From contig OX465282.1 in the NCBI GenBank assembly GCA_949987705.1, positions 86,664,070 through 86,728,069 on the forward strand: a DNA stretch of 64,000 bases, read 5' to 3'. The position numbers and the translations under genes were made by a program. This document shows positions 23,300 to 35,488 of this stretch, in pieces (the first letter of the stretch is position 1; the number at the start of each line of letters is the position of its first letter). Below the pieces are notes generated by a model. It was not told the DNA's origin. It was given only the letters and a program-made list of their open reading frames with translations, and searched no databases. This DNA comes from Thereva unica. Lineage: Eukaryota; Arthropoda; Insecta; Diptera; Therevidae.

Positions 23300-25084
23300 T
23301 TTTATTTTCTTCAGCCGAAAAGTATGCAGTATTAGCATTTAATCACTCATTATTGGCATATCGGATTGCTTTCGACTTCTAGAATCAACAAAGTTGTGGG
23401 CTGGACCAGTTCCAATGGTGTTTGGATCGAAATTTTACATACTAGGTAAATTATTGCATGAAATTTCATTTATCGAAAAGCACACAGTGAGTGAAGAAGC
23501 GTCTAGAGTCCGGAAGATTATTATATTAAGTCGTTTAAAAGCATTGAAAAGTTTAGAACAAGAATAAATAGGAAATACTAGGAGGTTTAGGAAATTACCT
23601 GGCTTTGGATCAATTCGGTTTTTGTGCAAAAGAACGGATTTATTTGTAGAATAACGATGCAGGATATAAAACCTTCTGTCGGATGAATATTGAACTGAAT
23701 GCAATTAAAAGCATTAATAATTGTTATCACAATAAATGTGTTCGATGACTGCTTAAAAAGTCAGAACGCAAATTGTTGATTATTTAATTTGAGTACCTCG
23801 AACCAATACAATAGGACAAGCGAAATGGCCGCGATACTTTTGGACCAAATACCTAATTCCGAAATGTTGCGTTACAATTTTCCACTTTTCTATTCAAGGT
23901 AATCAGGCATATTATTCATTTGAAGTCATTTTAAAAATTTCGAACTATCCAAATCGAACGATTTATTCTAACAAATACTTCAGATGACATTACAGTAATA
24001 TGTTCTGAAATATTGCCTGCAATTGCAATATGGGTATCTCGACGAGCAATTTTATTGCAATTCGAAATTGCATGCAATAATTCATTTCCATTTGCGTCGG
24101 GGGGGATTAACATTTGAAGTTATAAGCTATCTTCATGTTACGTTGCTCTACGATAAATAATTTATGAGTTATTAAAGTTTAAGTAAATTAAAAAATCTCT
24201 TTTCTTAAACACCCTGTATCTCAACTGGATAGGGCATCTACAGAAACGTTTTTTTGCGAACATTACTACATCATTGGAAACACAAATTTCGATTAATTGC
24301 CTAAGGGTAGCAGCTAACGGAAACAAAGAAGAAGGGAATGTTTGAAAATCATTTGGCCCTTAGAATACAAAACTACAGGAAGGGCCCTCGCCCAATTAAA
24401 ACGTAGTGAAATTCGTTTTGAGTGCCCACGCTTTGGTAGTTGTTTGTACACTACAAGCGTAAAAACCGAGTAAAATAGAGGAGGGGCAAGAGCGAGTTAA
24501 AATTATGAGTAATCTAAAATAAAATCTTGCCCCCACAAATGAACTTTTTACACGGCGTCACTCCGAAATCCAAACCGCTAATCCCCTTGAATTTGCGTTG
24601 GGTCATTTAATGTAAACAAAGAAATTCAACCAAATAACATTTACATTATTTGGACAATTTATCACAGTGATTCACATATTTATTAATGTAAATATCTAAT
24701 ATGTGTGTTTAAGCACTATTTTAATTAGCACATTCACCTGAAGAACGATTTTTCTCGTGCATATTTCCATTTATTCCTGCATTAACAAACTGCAAACTTC
24801 ATTGTTCTTTTTTTCACAGAAAACTCACTCACTAGAACTTTAATTATACTTTAAACTATTCTTTATACTTTCTTTCTATTTTTAAGTTAGTTTTGATAAT
24901 AAGATTTCGGATAATTTTATAAAAAAAAACTCGTGTTAAAAAAGTATTCCGCCGAACGCGGGAACACAAGCAGCTAACTAATCCAATTTGACAGTTGACT
25001 AACCCCCAGATTTCACTACGCTCACATACAGGGATTATACACACGAAGGCCTTTCCTGTAGTTCTCTATTCCAAGATTTGGCCA
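23300..25084. other. non-coding stretch with one repeat copy
   Basis: 24395-24560 resembles 49441-49570 (shared GTGCCCACG...TTTGGTAGTTG, ACTACAAGCG, AAATAAAATCTTGC). Text near 24170-24290 resembles the interior of the element at 62462. Otherwise nothing was recognised. Confidence 0.4.
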
Positions 25085-25400
25085 AATAACGCTGAGTTCC
25101 AGAATGTTTCCAGCAAAACACACTCCAACGGCTTCGCCAGAACCACCTTGGAAAGTTTCGAATGAAGAACGTAGCTCGAAGTATAGTGCACTGGCCTAAT
25201 ATACACCAACAAATCGAGGATTATGTACGTCATTGGTACAAATCAACGAAACCAGCAAATCACCAACTCGTGTACTGCTTCACCCATGGCACAAATCAGC
25301 AGGATATTGGACAAGAATACACATCGTTTTTGCTGGTCCGGTTAACTGTCTTCCAGAGCCGCGCCTACACAATTTGCCGCCCTTTTCACATTCACCCATG
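25085..25400 (+). pseudogene. Ty3/gypsy integrase fragment
   Basis: In shifting plus-strand frames it reads ...ARSIVHWPNI..QIEDYVRH, then ETSKSPTRVLLHPW, then WTRIHIVFAGPVN: the integrase zinc-binding region and the first-Asp block, with that Asp replaced. Frames are broken repeatedly. It probably belongs to a different gypsy family than the one downstream. Confidence 0.6.
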
Positions 25401-26129
25401 CAGTTTTTTACTCGGGAGTCAGACGATCAATTTGTCTGCAATTGCAATTTGAAATATTGCATGTCAAAGTTTTATCGGCAGGAATTTCATTGCATTGCAA
25501 TTTCATTCTTACAAGAAATGCGCAGGAGATAGGTGTTGTCTTTGGTACTAATTTTCATTCATTCAGTCATTTTGTAATAATAAAAAAATTGTTAACAGCC
25601 TCAACTTTGGCCTTTCAAAAAAATTTACGGTAATTCACATAGCATTAAATAATCCAGCGTCAAGTAATCTCCTCTGCTTAGGTTTTTTCACTTTCCGCCA
25701 TTTTGTTTTAAACAAATTCAGAATTTCTTGCATATGCAACCATTGGGCTTGCATACACGGATCGTAATATCAAAACTAAAAAACCGTTTTTTTTATAAAA
25801 CTCTCGGCGTACATGGGTATTTATTTTACCGAGAGTAACTTTATTATCCCTACACGGAAAATCAATGTGTGCACACCTCAAGCGCGAAAAACAAAGAGAT
25901 ATGTCAATATCAGCCCCGAAGAAGACGAAGATAAGAAGATACATTTGTGCAGGTGTTAGTTTTCATGCCAAAAATTACTGTTCAAAAAGTTTCAACAACT
26001 TTCTCTCTTCCTTTTGCTCCTGTGTCCTAAAAACTGGTTTTTTAGTCTCCACCACCGCAACAGGGGAATTCCAATGGATACTGCACTGTCCCGGCGACCA
26101 TGCGAACCAGGTTTTAAGTATCGTTGGCG

Positions 26130-26938
26130 TATTGAGGAAAAGTGTCCTTTGAAGGACGATAGTCGAGCCAACGACAGGATATGATGACTAGGGACTCCGA
26201 GACGCTCAACGCGACGACCCGGACATTTCTGCGATTTTGTCATGGAAAGAACACAACGAGAAGCCTAAATGGAAAGACATCGCAGAGAGAAGTGAAATCC
26301 TGAAGAGCTATTGGGCCCAATGGGATTCATTGCATATCGAAGGAGGAGTATTGAAGCGCAAATGGGAAACAGCTGATGGTACCTCTCATCGAATGCAGGT
26401 GCTGGTCCCTCGTGCTGGAATAACAGATATTCTCGAGGAGTGTCATAATAGCCCGTCAGGAGGACATTTGGGAGTCAACAAAACTCTGGTAAAAATAAAG
26501 GAGAGATTCTATTGGCTTCATATGCGGGAGGATGTTACGAACTGGTGTCATAAATGTACAGTTTGTGCCGGCAATAAGGGTCCTCGAGTCAGAGCGAAAG
26601 AAGAAACTCGACAATACAACGTTGGGAAAATCGGAAGGGAGAATCCTAAGACGGCCAGTGAGAGGATGAAACCAAGGTACGACCTCCGAGCGAACAGTAG
26701 TGGATACAAGGAAGGTAACCTCGTTTGGCTGTTCAACCCTCGACGACGAAAAGGCAAGTCTCCGAAACTTCAGCGCCAGTGGGACGGGCCCTATAAAATC
26801 CTAACACGGATTAACGATGTTGTCTACAGGATTCAACAAGGACTCAAAGCCAAGAAGAAGATTGTGCACATAGATAGGCTGTGCCCACATCATCAGCCGG
26901 ACCCAGGATGGACAACTGTTCGGGACGAACAGTCCTAA
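26130..26938 (+). pseudogene. Ty3/gypsy pol 3' part with integrase core deleted
   Basis: The frame 26237-26938 (233 codons, open to its stop) and about 100 bases upstream encode the C-terminal part of a gypsy polyprotein. DDPDISAILSWKE and GGVLKRKWE lead into a complete HHCC zinc-binding module (HNSPSGGHLGVNKTL...CHKCTVC). Directly after GNKGPRVRAK the catalytic DDE core is absent and the text resumes at TASERMKPRYDLRA, followed by the C-terminal GPY/F-type module (WDGPYKILTRINDVVYRIQ). The deletion is in frame, so the frame is long yet cannot encode an active integrase. A polypurine run and an LTR follow immediately. Confidence 0.85.
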
Positions 26939-26948
26939 GAAGGGGCAA

Positions 26949-27456
26949 TGTGATGATTTATGCGCCATCTGTTTGTTAAAAAGCATAATCAACGATTGTC
27001 GGTAACAACTCTGGTTGATGTCTGAACTAATGATTTATGTACTAAACTAAAATTGGAACGCGCGATAAGAGAAGACAACTTCAAGCTTCTGGACGAAAAG
27101 AAAAGAACATACCACTAGGCTCGAGAAAAGGGACGAAGGTTCCAGAAGTTAGATAAAGGTGGAGCTTGGATATAAAAGCGGCTTGCAGGCGCTGAGAGAG
27201 TCAGTTTTGATTTGAAAGGCGATAAAAGTGTTCTAAAGTGAGAACAGTGATGATTTAAAAAGAGAATTATAAAGCGATAGATAGAATTTAATAGTGCGAG
27301 TTATTAAAGTGAAAGTGATTATAGTGAACTGTAAGAATTGTGATTGTAATTAAATTGTGTTTTGGTTTGCAATAAATAAATACTTGTGTGGATAATTAAA
27401 AAGTGTATTCCTTAATTAATCCTATGAAACCGTTAAGCCGTAAAAACGTAACAATA
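26949..27456 (+). mobile_element. 3' LTR of the deleted gypsy element
   Basis: The LTR begins TGTGATGATT after the purine run GAAGGGGCAA and ends near AACGTAACAATA. It contains a clear TATAAAAG box at 27171 and an AATAAA near 27370. The same LTR, lacking its first ~125 bp, is present at 31606-31979. No matching 5' LTR was seen in the window. Confidence 0.75.
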
Positions 27457-27532
27457 CATTTAAACGTGCACTTAAAAAACTCGAGGTGGTCAGCCATCAG
27501 CGTAATAGGGGAAATAACATGAAGTATAATAG

Positions 27533-27999
27533 GGGGTTCACACTGACGCCCAAAACATGTTTTATGAACCAGTCGTTTTGAAAAGCTCAAAAGCGTTCAC
27601 ACTGAACACGACGTGTTTGAAAATGTTTTCAAGTGTCAGTTTAAATAGCTTCATATACTTGGAAATATTTTTTAACGTTAAATAGAAATTGAATTAATGT
27701 TAAAAATGTTATTTCGGTATATTTTTTTGATAAAAACCTGCAAACATTATAAATCACTTCAAATATTAAAACTTTAACTATCAAAAATTCAAAAATGACA
27801 TGCGCATTAAAGCTGAACGAGTATTCAGCATTGTCAGCAAGTGTTTTGTACGTGTTTTATTTGAAAACTCGTCAAAGCCAACTTGTTTAAAAAAGCTCGC
27901 TCCATATAAAATACATGGGTAAAACACATGTTTTACCCTGTTTTGAACCGAAACTTGAAGAGCTTTCTAAAACATGTTTTGGGCGTCAGTGTGAACCCC
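27533..27999. mobile_element. MITE with GGGGTTCACACTGACG ends
   Basis: A 467-bp unit starts GGGGTTCACACTGACGCCC and ends with the exact complement; the inverted repeat extends about 30 bp (through AAAACATGTTTTA). No coding capacity is seen. The target duplication is not clear. Confidence 0.75.
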
Positions 28000-28004
28000 A
28001 TATA

Positions 28005-28165
28005 ACATGCACGTGCCGCAACTATTTTGGACTGGTGGAAGTGCGATCATAACCTCCTAGCGGTGGCCACTGGTAATTATCCTATGAGAGAGAATAGGCT
28101 AATATGATCGGCATAGTCCCTTCCAAGTAAAGTTGGCGTGAGGCTTATAACCTCACCAGGAAAAA
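28005..28165 (+). repeat. dispersed repeat (partner at 43735-43880)
   Basis: About 150 bp shared with 43735-43880 on the same strand, including GTGCGATCATAACCTCC, AGCGGTGGCCACTGGTA and GGCTAATATGATCGG. It may be the 5' untranslated part of a LINE, but neither copy is followed by a recognisable ORF1 or endonuclease in the right orientation. Confidence 0.6.
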
Positions 28166-28865
28166 AGAATTATTACGAAAAGAGCAACATTTGGTCGTTC
28201 AATGCAGGAGTTTTGTGGCTCCGTATTTTAGGGTATTGAAGAATGATTTGTTTTGTGGTGGGGTTGGAGGGGGGGTGTCTCCAGAAGTGCAATATCTGGA
28301 GTCACTTTGGTTTTGTAGCGGAGGGTGTGACGGAATGTAATACATTTGTTGAAAGAGGCCTTTTAATAATAATAATAAAAAACCCGAAGAGGAAGAAATA
28401 CCTCAAAAATAACCCGAATTCTGTCAATGTACCGTGCAACACCAAACCGCAGTGCAGTCGATGGGAAGTCTCCATCAGAACTTTTCATCGGACGTCGAAT
28501 GCGCAGAAGGATTTCTCCTGCTTTTGCCAAGGATTTCCGTACCTATCGCAGAACATCAGGAGCAGTATTCCAAGATGCCATATAACCAGAAGCACGAAGC
28601 CAAGATCAAATCATTTACTGTGATTATACGTTCCGCCCTATGTCCCATGAGGGATTAAAGGGGCACAAAGAAGAAAGAAGAAGATTATACGCATTCTTAA
28701 AGTCGGCTTCGCACTTATTGAAACCCAAAACATCACCCGATAATGACTTAAGTCATTATCAGATATCGGGGTACACTTTAGTGCATAACCTCAGATTGGT
28801 CTTTACATTTTAACTCTCTTTAGATTAAAATCATCTTCCGAAGCCACGTCATATTCTTTTGCTTC
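28166..28865. other. non-coding stretch, nothing recognised
   Basis: Short open frames here carry no recognised motif, and no repeat ends were found. Confidence 0.35.
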
Positions 28866-29340
28866 CTATACAGCTAACATAAGTAACGAAGCAATTTGAT
28901 ACTATTTCCGACCAAATTTCGGGATTTTTGTCGTCCAATCCTGAGTATGAAATCATTGTTGCGGCTGATTTCAATGTTCACAACGTAAACTGGCTGACTT
29001 ATTCAAATGGCGCCAATGCTTCTGGCAAGGACGTCGAGCTCTTTGGAGACGTCAATAATTTACATCAAATTGTGGATCATCCCACGAGAGTCCTTAATGT
29101 TGCTGATCAAGGAACCTATCTCTTTGATCTTTTCCTTACTCCTCATACAACGCGGTACTCCGTCGAAGTTGATTCACCTCTCGGCAACTCGGACCACTGC
29201 TTAGTTAGCGCTAGCTTCCCATTCAAATTTCCCACCCCTCTCAAACCAGTTCGAAGAACTGTATGGAATTATGGGAAGGCCAATTGGTTGAGGCTTATTA
29301 AGTTTTTCCAATCTACTGACTGGAACTTGTATTTCGTCTG
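28866..29340 (+). pseudogene. LINE endonuclease fragment
   Basis: A 137-codon frame reads EIIVAADFNVHNVNWL...QIVDHPTRV...YLFDLFLTP...GNSDHCLVSA. These are the GDFN-, PTR-, D.F.T- and SDH-type blocks of an APE-type endonuclease, with the usual Gly of GDFN replaced by Ala. The frame ends abruptly at the junction with an opposite-strand LINE piece at 29340, so only the second half of the domain remains. Confidence 0.75.
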
Positions 29341-29515
29341 AGTTCTACTCTGGCTATGCCATCATGGGCGGCTTTAAAGTCTATGAAGAGGTGTTGAATT
29401 GAGTTATGAAATTTGAATTTGATTTGAATTTTTCCATAGCCTGCCTCAAGATGAAAATCTGATCAGTTGTTGATTTTCCTGGGCTGAAGCCACATTGGTA
29501 ATGGCCTATGATATG
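29340..29515 (-). pseudogene. RTE-like reverse transcriptase fragment
   Basis: On the minus strand it reads [21 protein letters not shown], then [11 protein letters not shown], the fingers and first palm motif of an RTE-like reverse transcriptase. It is only about 175 bp, wedged between two plus-strand LINE pieces. Confidence 0.65.
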
Positions 29516-29539
29516 TTACTGGGTGGCGTATAGGGCCAT

Positions 29540-31605
29540 ATACTATTCTTGAGGATGTCAGGAGTTTCAGGGGAGCGGATACTGGAAGCGACCACCATTT
29601 GGTTGTAGCAACTATTCGCCTTAAAATCGCCGCAATCAGAAACGTGCAACATGACATGATGCTAGAACCCGTAGACGGTTTAACGTAGACCTTCTGCGGG
29701 AGAGCGTTAAAAAGCGGGAATTTGTTGGAAACCTACAAGAATTATTAAACCATCAAACCGTTTCTGACGGCACAAATATTGAAGAATTGTGGGGTACGAC
29801 AAAGGGTGCGATATTGACGGCTGCGGAAACGAGCATCCGTTATGTCCAAAGAAACCAGCAACACTGGATCTCGGACACAACCTGGCAAAAAATAGAACGC
29901 AGAAGGGCCCTCAAAAAACGGGAATACTCCCAATTACATCGGGAGGTTAAGAGAAGTGTCCGGCGTGATAAAAGGCAACAGATAAACGAGATCGCAGAAA
30001 AAGCGGAAAACGCGGCAAACACAGGCAACAGTAAGGTGCTGTACCAAATCACTAAACTGATCTCGGGAAAGCACTCTACTAAAAAGCATGCCGTTAAGAG
30101 TGCGGATGGAAGGCTGTTGTGCAGCGACGAAGAGCAACTCCAAAGATGGAGAGATTACTTCTTCGCCGCCCTGAATGGTACACTTACACAGGAACCTTAG
30201 GAAAACAGCAACAATGCACAGCCAATAAGAATCACCACCGGGCCCCATCCAAGACGGAAATAGTAACCGCAATTCATGCGATGGCCAATGGTAAAGCAGC
30301 TGGGAAAGATGGCATTCCGCCAGAATTGTTGAAAGCCGACTCAAGCCTCATAGCAGATGCGCTTCAGCCAATCCTAGATATAACATGGAACACCTGTACC
30401 TTTCTGGAGGATTGGTCGGAAGGTATCATAGTCAAAATACCAAAAAAAGGGGGACCTAACAATATGCGACAACTGGAGAGGCATCTGTTTACTATCTACA
30501 GTGGGCAAAATTTTGTCCCATATATTACTATCTAGGATAAGTGAGGCAGTAGACCGAACGCTTAGGAGGCAGCAGGCCGGATTCAGGAAGGGCCGCTCAT
30601 GTATTGATCATATCAACACCTTACGAATAATAGTGGAGCAGTCTACTGAATTCCGATCCCCCCTTTACCTTGCTTTCGTAGATTATGAGAAAGCGTTCGA
30701 CTCGGTCAATAGGAGCTTTATATGGCAAGCACTACGGCGACGTGGATTGCCTGATAAAATAATAGAATTGATAAAAGCCCTATATAACAATTCCAAATGC
30801 AGGGTTCTCCATAATGGAAAATTATCCGACAGCTTTGAGGTGAGCTCAGGAGTACGACAAGGATGCCTACTTTCGCCATTACTATTTCTTATAGTAATAA
30901 ATGACATCCTTGTCGGCGCTCAAGATAATAGGACAGGCGGCATACAATGGGGTTTGCTAGACCGCCTTAAGGATCTCGACTACGTCGATGATATTTGTTT
31001 GCTGGCCCACAGACACCAGGACCTCAAAAACATGTTAAACAATTTGGCAACAGAAAGTAGGCCAGCAGGCTTAAGGCTAAATCCGACTAAAACTAAAGAA
31101 ATGCGGATAAATGCAAACACCATTGAACGGACAGCGCTGAATAGCCGTGACGTGGAACTGGTAGATAAATTCTGCTACCTCGGTAGTGTTATTACCGAAA
31201 ATGGTGGGGCAGAAGAAGACGTAAGTTCCAGAATAAACAAAGCACGAGGCGCATATGCATGCCTGTCCCGCATATGGAGATCAACTGAGATCTCAACTAA
31301 CACCAAATTGCGGCTGTTCAACTCCAACGTTAAGGCAGTACTTTTGTATGGTTGCGAAACATGGAAAGTCACCCAATTCATCACAGGGCGCCTACAAGTC
31401 TTCATCAACAGATGCCTTCATCGTATCTTAAAAATCCGCTGGCAAGAAAGAATTTCAAACGAAGAACTATGGCGCCGTGCCGGCCAAGAAAGGATAGACG
31501 ACCAAATCAGACGAAGGAAATGGAATTGGGTTGGCCACACCTTGCGACGCGAAAACGAAAATCTAGCCAAACAGGCCCTTGACTGGAATCTGCAAGGCTC
31601 CCGTC
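29540..31605 (+). pseudogene. RTE-like endonuclease/reverse-transcriptase LINE, 5'-truncated
   Basis: It starts inside the endonuclease (ADTGSDHHLVVAT), continues through an alpha-helical linker (29787-30185), a stop at 30199, a second frame with AMANGKAAGKDGIPPELLK, and a third with the polymerase palm: GFRKGRSCIDHI, LAFVDYEKAFDSV, SSGVRQGCLLSPLLFLI. The catalytic motif is YVDD (about 30980), followed by FCYLGSVITENGG, LLYGCETWKVT and the terminal RRKWNWVGHTLRREN...ALDWN. The core polymerase frame (30501-31605) has no break. It ends at a junction with an LTR fragment before the expected C-terminus, so the 3' end and tail are gone. Confidence 0.85.
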
Positions 31606-31979
31606 AACTTCAAGCTTCTGGACGAAAAGAAAAGAACATACCACTAGGCACTAGAAAAGGGACGAAGGTTCTAGAAGTTAGATAAAGGTGGAGCTGGGAT
31701 ATAAAAGCGACTTGCAGGCGCTGAGTGAGTCAGTTTTCATTTGAAAGGCGATAAAAGTGTTCAGTGAAAAGTGATGATTTAAAAGTGAATTATAAAGCGA
31801 TAGATAGAATTTAATAGTGCGAGATATTAAATTGAAAGTGATTATAGTGAACTATAAGAATTGTGTTTGTTATAAAATTGTGTTTTGGTTTGTAATAAAG
31901 AAATATTTGTGTAGATAATTAAAAAGTGTATTCCTTAATTAATCCTACGAATCCGTTAAGCCGTAAAAACGTAACAATA
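31606..31979 (+). mobile_element. truncated gypsy LTR fragment
   Basis: Matches 27077-27456 closely, including the TATAAAAG box (31700) and the end AACGTAACAATA. It lacks the first part of the LTR and lies directly against LINE coding sequence, so the LINE frame runs about 26 codons into the LTR. No gypsy coding sequence adjoins it. Confidence 0.8.
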
Positions 31980-32450
31980 GCTGCGTTCTTTTTACACCGT
32001 GATCCCACTTAGATCATTAACTTTCAAGCAAACCAACAACAACAACTTGATCCAAACAAGATTTGGATCAAAATCTGTGATACGAAAATAGCTTGTGTAA
32101 CAACCATATCCAAGACACATCTCATTGGAAAATCCAGAGCTTTTATAATTTTGTTCTGTTTTTTTTTTATTTTTGTGGGTGTTGGTAGCTCTGCAAAATT
32201 TCATAAACTTATTTGGAAAAATTATTGAAAGTTGCCTTTTGCTAATTTGGAAGTCATGTAAGCATTTTTAGAAATTGTTTTTAAAGCAGAAATATTTTTA
32301 ATAAGTTTTAGAAGCTGATATAAATTTCGACAGAGCACTTTAAAAAGCAGAACTACAACACTGTAAAAAACTAAATTTCTTCCATGATCCAAGTCCGTTC
32401 TTTTATGCTCCGCTGATCTGAACTGGATAACGGTGTAAAAAGAACGCGGC
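31980..32450. mobile_element. MITE with GCTGCGTTCTTTTTACACCG ends
   Basis: The 471-bp unit has about 24-bp inverted ends (GCTGCGTTCTTTTTACACCG; other end GCCGCGTTC on the opposite strand) and TA on both sides (31978-31979, 32451-32452), suggesting a Tc1/mariner-type origin. Left of it is an LTR, right of it a LINE, so it sits at or near their junction. Confidence 0.75.
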
Positions 32451-32452
32451 TA

Positions 32453-33970
32453 TTATATTATACACGGTACTCAACAACGTTATTCCGCGATAATTAGTGC
32501 ACGCTGTAATATCTCCTTTTTAATGTTCAGAGGATTCCTTTTTTCTAGTCTTCTGGCATCACTTCCTGCTCCCATACTTGCACAATTAATTCATGAATCG
32601 CTTGGTGTAATGTAGGCCTTCCTTATTTAACCAGCTCCGTTGGAATGCCTTCTGCACCCGGGGCCTTGTTGTTTTTGAGTCGGGTTAGGGCTCTGCCTAC
32701 TTCAGCTAAGCTTGATAGCGGCAGCATAGCATTATTATCAGATATTGGTGGAGCCTCCGAATCCTTAGTAAGCTCGCCATTTAACAATTGCTGAAAATGC
32801 TCTTCCCATCGCAGTATGTGCAACGTGGTGTGAGTTGCGCCATACTGCGTAGCTATCTGTACTGTTCCAGCTCACAGACGAGTTTTTTCCCAGGCTTCCA
32901 ATTCTCGTCTGTGAATTCTCTTTTCTTCTTTTCTGAGCTCTTTAACGCATTCTTACGTTCACTTACCAGCTTGCATTCATTATCGAACCAGTCATTCCGA
33001 TCTCTACGTCTTCTGCCTTAGATGGAATCAGCAGTACTAATGACAGTATTTCTAAGGTGGGTCCAACTCTCGTCGACGCCCGGCCTCTCGTCCCCAGGAC
33101 TTTGGGCGAGTTCTAATGCATGATCGTAATTGTTTCTGGCCATTTCATTGCGTAGTACAGCTCTGCGGATTCGAGCCTGATCAGCGGATACAAAGCTTTT
33201 CAGCGTTGTAATGCGCTCTCGGATACCAAACCAACAAGATAGTGATTCGAGTCGAAGTTGGCACCTCGGTACGTTCGTACCGTCATCAGACCCGGAAGGT
33301 GGCTGCGGTCTATCAACACATGGTCAATTTGGTTACGAGAGGCTCCATCAGGAGATTGCCATCTGGCTTTATGTATATCTTTACGCGCAAATATAGTACT
33401 TGGAACGACCAAGTTCTTACTTGCTGCCATCTCTATAACTCGCTGTCTATTGTCATTAGTGTTTTCATGCAAGCTGTGGGTGCACCCACTGGGTGCTGAT
33501 ATATTGCCTGTATATGGGCTCCCGGCCTACTTTGGCGTTGAGGTGCCCCAGTATGATTTTTACATCATACCTGGGGCAGGCATTAATTTCCCGTTTAACT
33601 AATTCGAAGAATTCTTCTTTATCATCACCCGCGGACTCTTCTGTAGGTGCGTGAACGTTTATGATGCTGATGTTGTTAAATTTACCTCGCACACGAAGGG
33701 TGCATAGCCTTTCGTTTATTGCTTTAATTCCGATAATGGTAGGCTTCATTCTTTTGCTGACCATAAACCCTACTCCGAGCACATGGTGTTTTGTATGACA
33801 GCTATGCGTCACACTCAGGTTTTTGTAAAACACCATTCCCTGTCCATCTCATCTCCTGGATGGCGGTAATGTGAGTCTTATATTTTGACAGGGTATCGGC
33901 TAGATGTTGTGTAGCTCGAGTTCTGTAAAGAGTTCGAACATTCCCTGAGAAAATTAGTAAATCGTTTTGG
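32453..33970 (-). pseudogene. RTE-like LINE relic, endonuclease to start of reverse transcriptase
   Basis: Minus strand, 5' to 3': FSGNVRTLYRTRATQHLADTL and AIQEMRWTG (endonuclease start, 33960-33850), LGVGFMVS, NVHAPTEES, ILGHLNAKVG (33530), DIHKARWQSPDG...QIDHVLID, SNHYLVG (33220), then a linker and WEEHFQQLLNGEL, LKNNKAPGAEGIPTELVK (32630) and finally TNYRGITLLSTVY (32470). Two catalytic positions are altered: GDxN has become GHLN and SDH has become SNH. Frameshifts separate the pieces. The MITE at 31980-32450 cuts it off. Confidence 0.85.
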
Positions 33971-35124
33971 TATAATATTATGACTAATCTAATAAAATTT
34001 TACTTAATACAGTGAAATTAACCAAATACTACCTACCTCAAATCGATCGTGCGAACCAAATTTGTCCCACAGGTTTTGATCGAGTCCTTTAAAAAATAAT
34101 CAAGTCTGAAAGTGTTTGTGTAAGTTGCGCACAAGCGAAGTGCTTAACGAGACTTAGATACTAAAAATAAAAAGTTTTCTTTGTTAAAATTTATAACTAG
34201 ACAAGTTCCGAAATATTTCTCAGATGAGGCTTTTTATAAACACACTCACAAATCTAGATCAGCTGAGTATCAAAACAAAAATAGCGCGTCTGAATGTCTG
34301 AAGTCTAAATCGGGCTGTGGGCCAGTTACAAAATAGGAGACGACTTTTACGATGACGATAGTCTGAAAATTCTGTCAGCTTGAGAATTTAAGTAAAGGAT
34401 GACTAATTCTAACACCAATAGACGTCCCTGGATTAACCTACTCAGTTAGCGGCCATTAGGTGAACACACTTCTGGTTTTCGGTTTTTTATACAAATATAT
34501 ATAGAAAAAAAATGGCACTTTTAATGTGGAGGCGCATCCGCGTGGTTGATAATGTTTTACGAGTATGTAGATTCCCACTTTACCAACAGAACGATCCTCT
34601 ACCGTCAGCATGCGAAAAATGTGGAAATTGGTTCAATTTTCCGACAGTCTAAAAATAAAAAAAATGTTTTGACTGTGGCCACGATTCCTGTCCCCGCCGC
34701 ATTGCTAGCAATAAATTTGCGAAGAGCTTATTTGAATTTTCTGCCCGGCCATTGGCAAGGAATGCTCTTCCGTCTGGAGGGCATATTCAGCTCCAAATGG
34801 TCTTCTTTGGATCGCGGGGGAATCGGGAATCGGGATGCGCGGTGGTAATGCAAAGCAAGAAACGAGAATTCTTGGAACGTGTGTGGCAACGAGTATATTG
34901 ACTTCGGGACCTGGTTTGGCCTGGGCCGGTGCCTGTTGCCCCTGTTAGCCGTAGTAGCAACTTGCTGAAGAATTTTTTCTTCTAAGCTGAAATGAAAAAG
35001 ACTAAAAAAATACAAAAAATAAAAACAAAACAAAAACAACAATCTTAGGGAAAAGACTCGAATTCCATTCCCCCCCAAAAAATTGGCGATGGTGAATTTT
35101 TACTCTCGCCTCGTCAATTTTAGT
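33971..35124. other. mostly non-coding; possible zinc-binding remnant
   Basis: Around 34510-34720 a broken plus-strand reading includes CEKCGNWF and CFDCGHDSC, two Cys pairs spaced like a small zinc-binding domain, with stops between them. This could be an old gene piece or part of a retrotransposon ORF1. The rest shows nothing recognisable. Confidence 0.3.
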
Positions 35125-35488
35125 TTAATAAACGAGCATCTTTTTAGGGAAGTAGCCTCGTCGGGCCTTTGATTTATTTTTGCTGATAGTTGATGTCAAT
35201 TTACTAAGGAATTCCAGAAATTCTTCAAATACCAACGTTGGATTAACAGAAAACACGAAATGAATGTCTTCGTTGAGTTGCTGAAAGCGTTGAAAGTAAT
35301 CAAGTTCACCTTTTCGTTTATTATTATCGCGGTCGTGATTGTGTGCATATGCTATGTAGCCTATTCCAGCTCTTTCTCTTCTAGTATAGTCTGGAATGTG
35401 ACTTTGTAAAAACTCACGAAAATATTCAAATCTGACCCAAATTTTTTTACGTTTACCACTATTGAAGGTTTTGATAACATTCCACACT
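35125..35488 (-). CDS. uncharacterised open frame, possible terminal exon
   Basis: A 120-codon minus-strand frame without disabling breaks. The residues look protein-like: an aromatic and basic N-terminal part (KKIWVRFEYFREFLQ), an Arg/Asp/Asn-rich middle, then FQRFQQLNEDIHFVF and a leucine-rich FEEFLEFLSKLTSTI helix before a basic C-terminus. A good 3' splice site (TTAATTTTCAG) lies just before the first residue, so it may be the last exon of a gene whose upstream exons are not recognised, or a piece of a transposon. I do not recognise the family. Confidence 0.35.
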
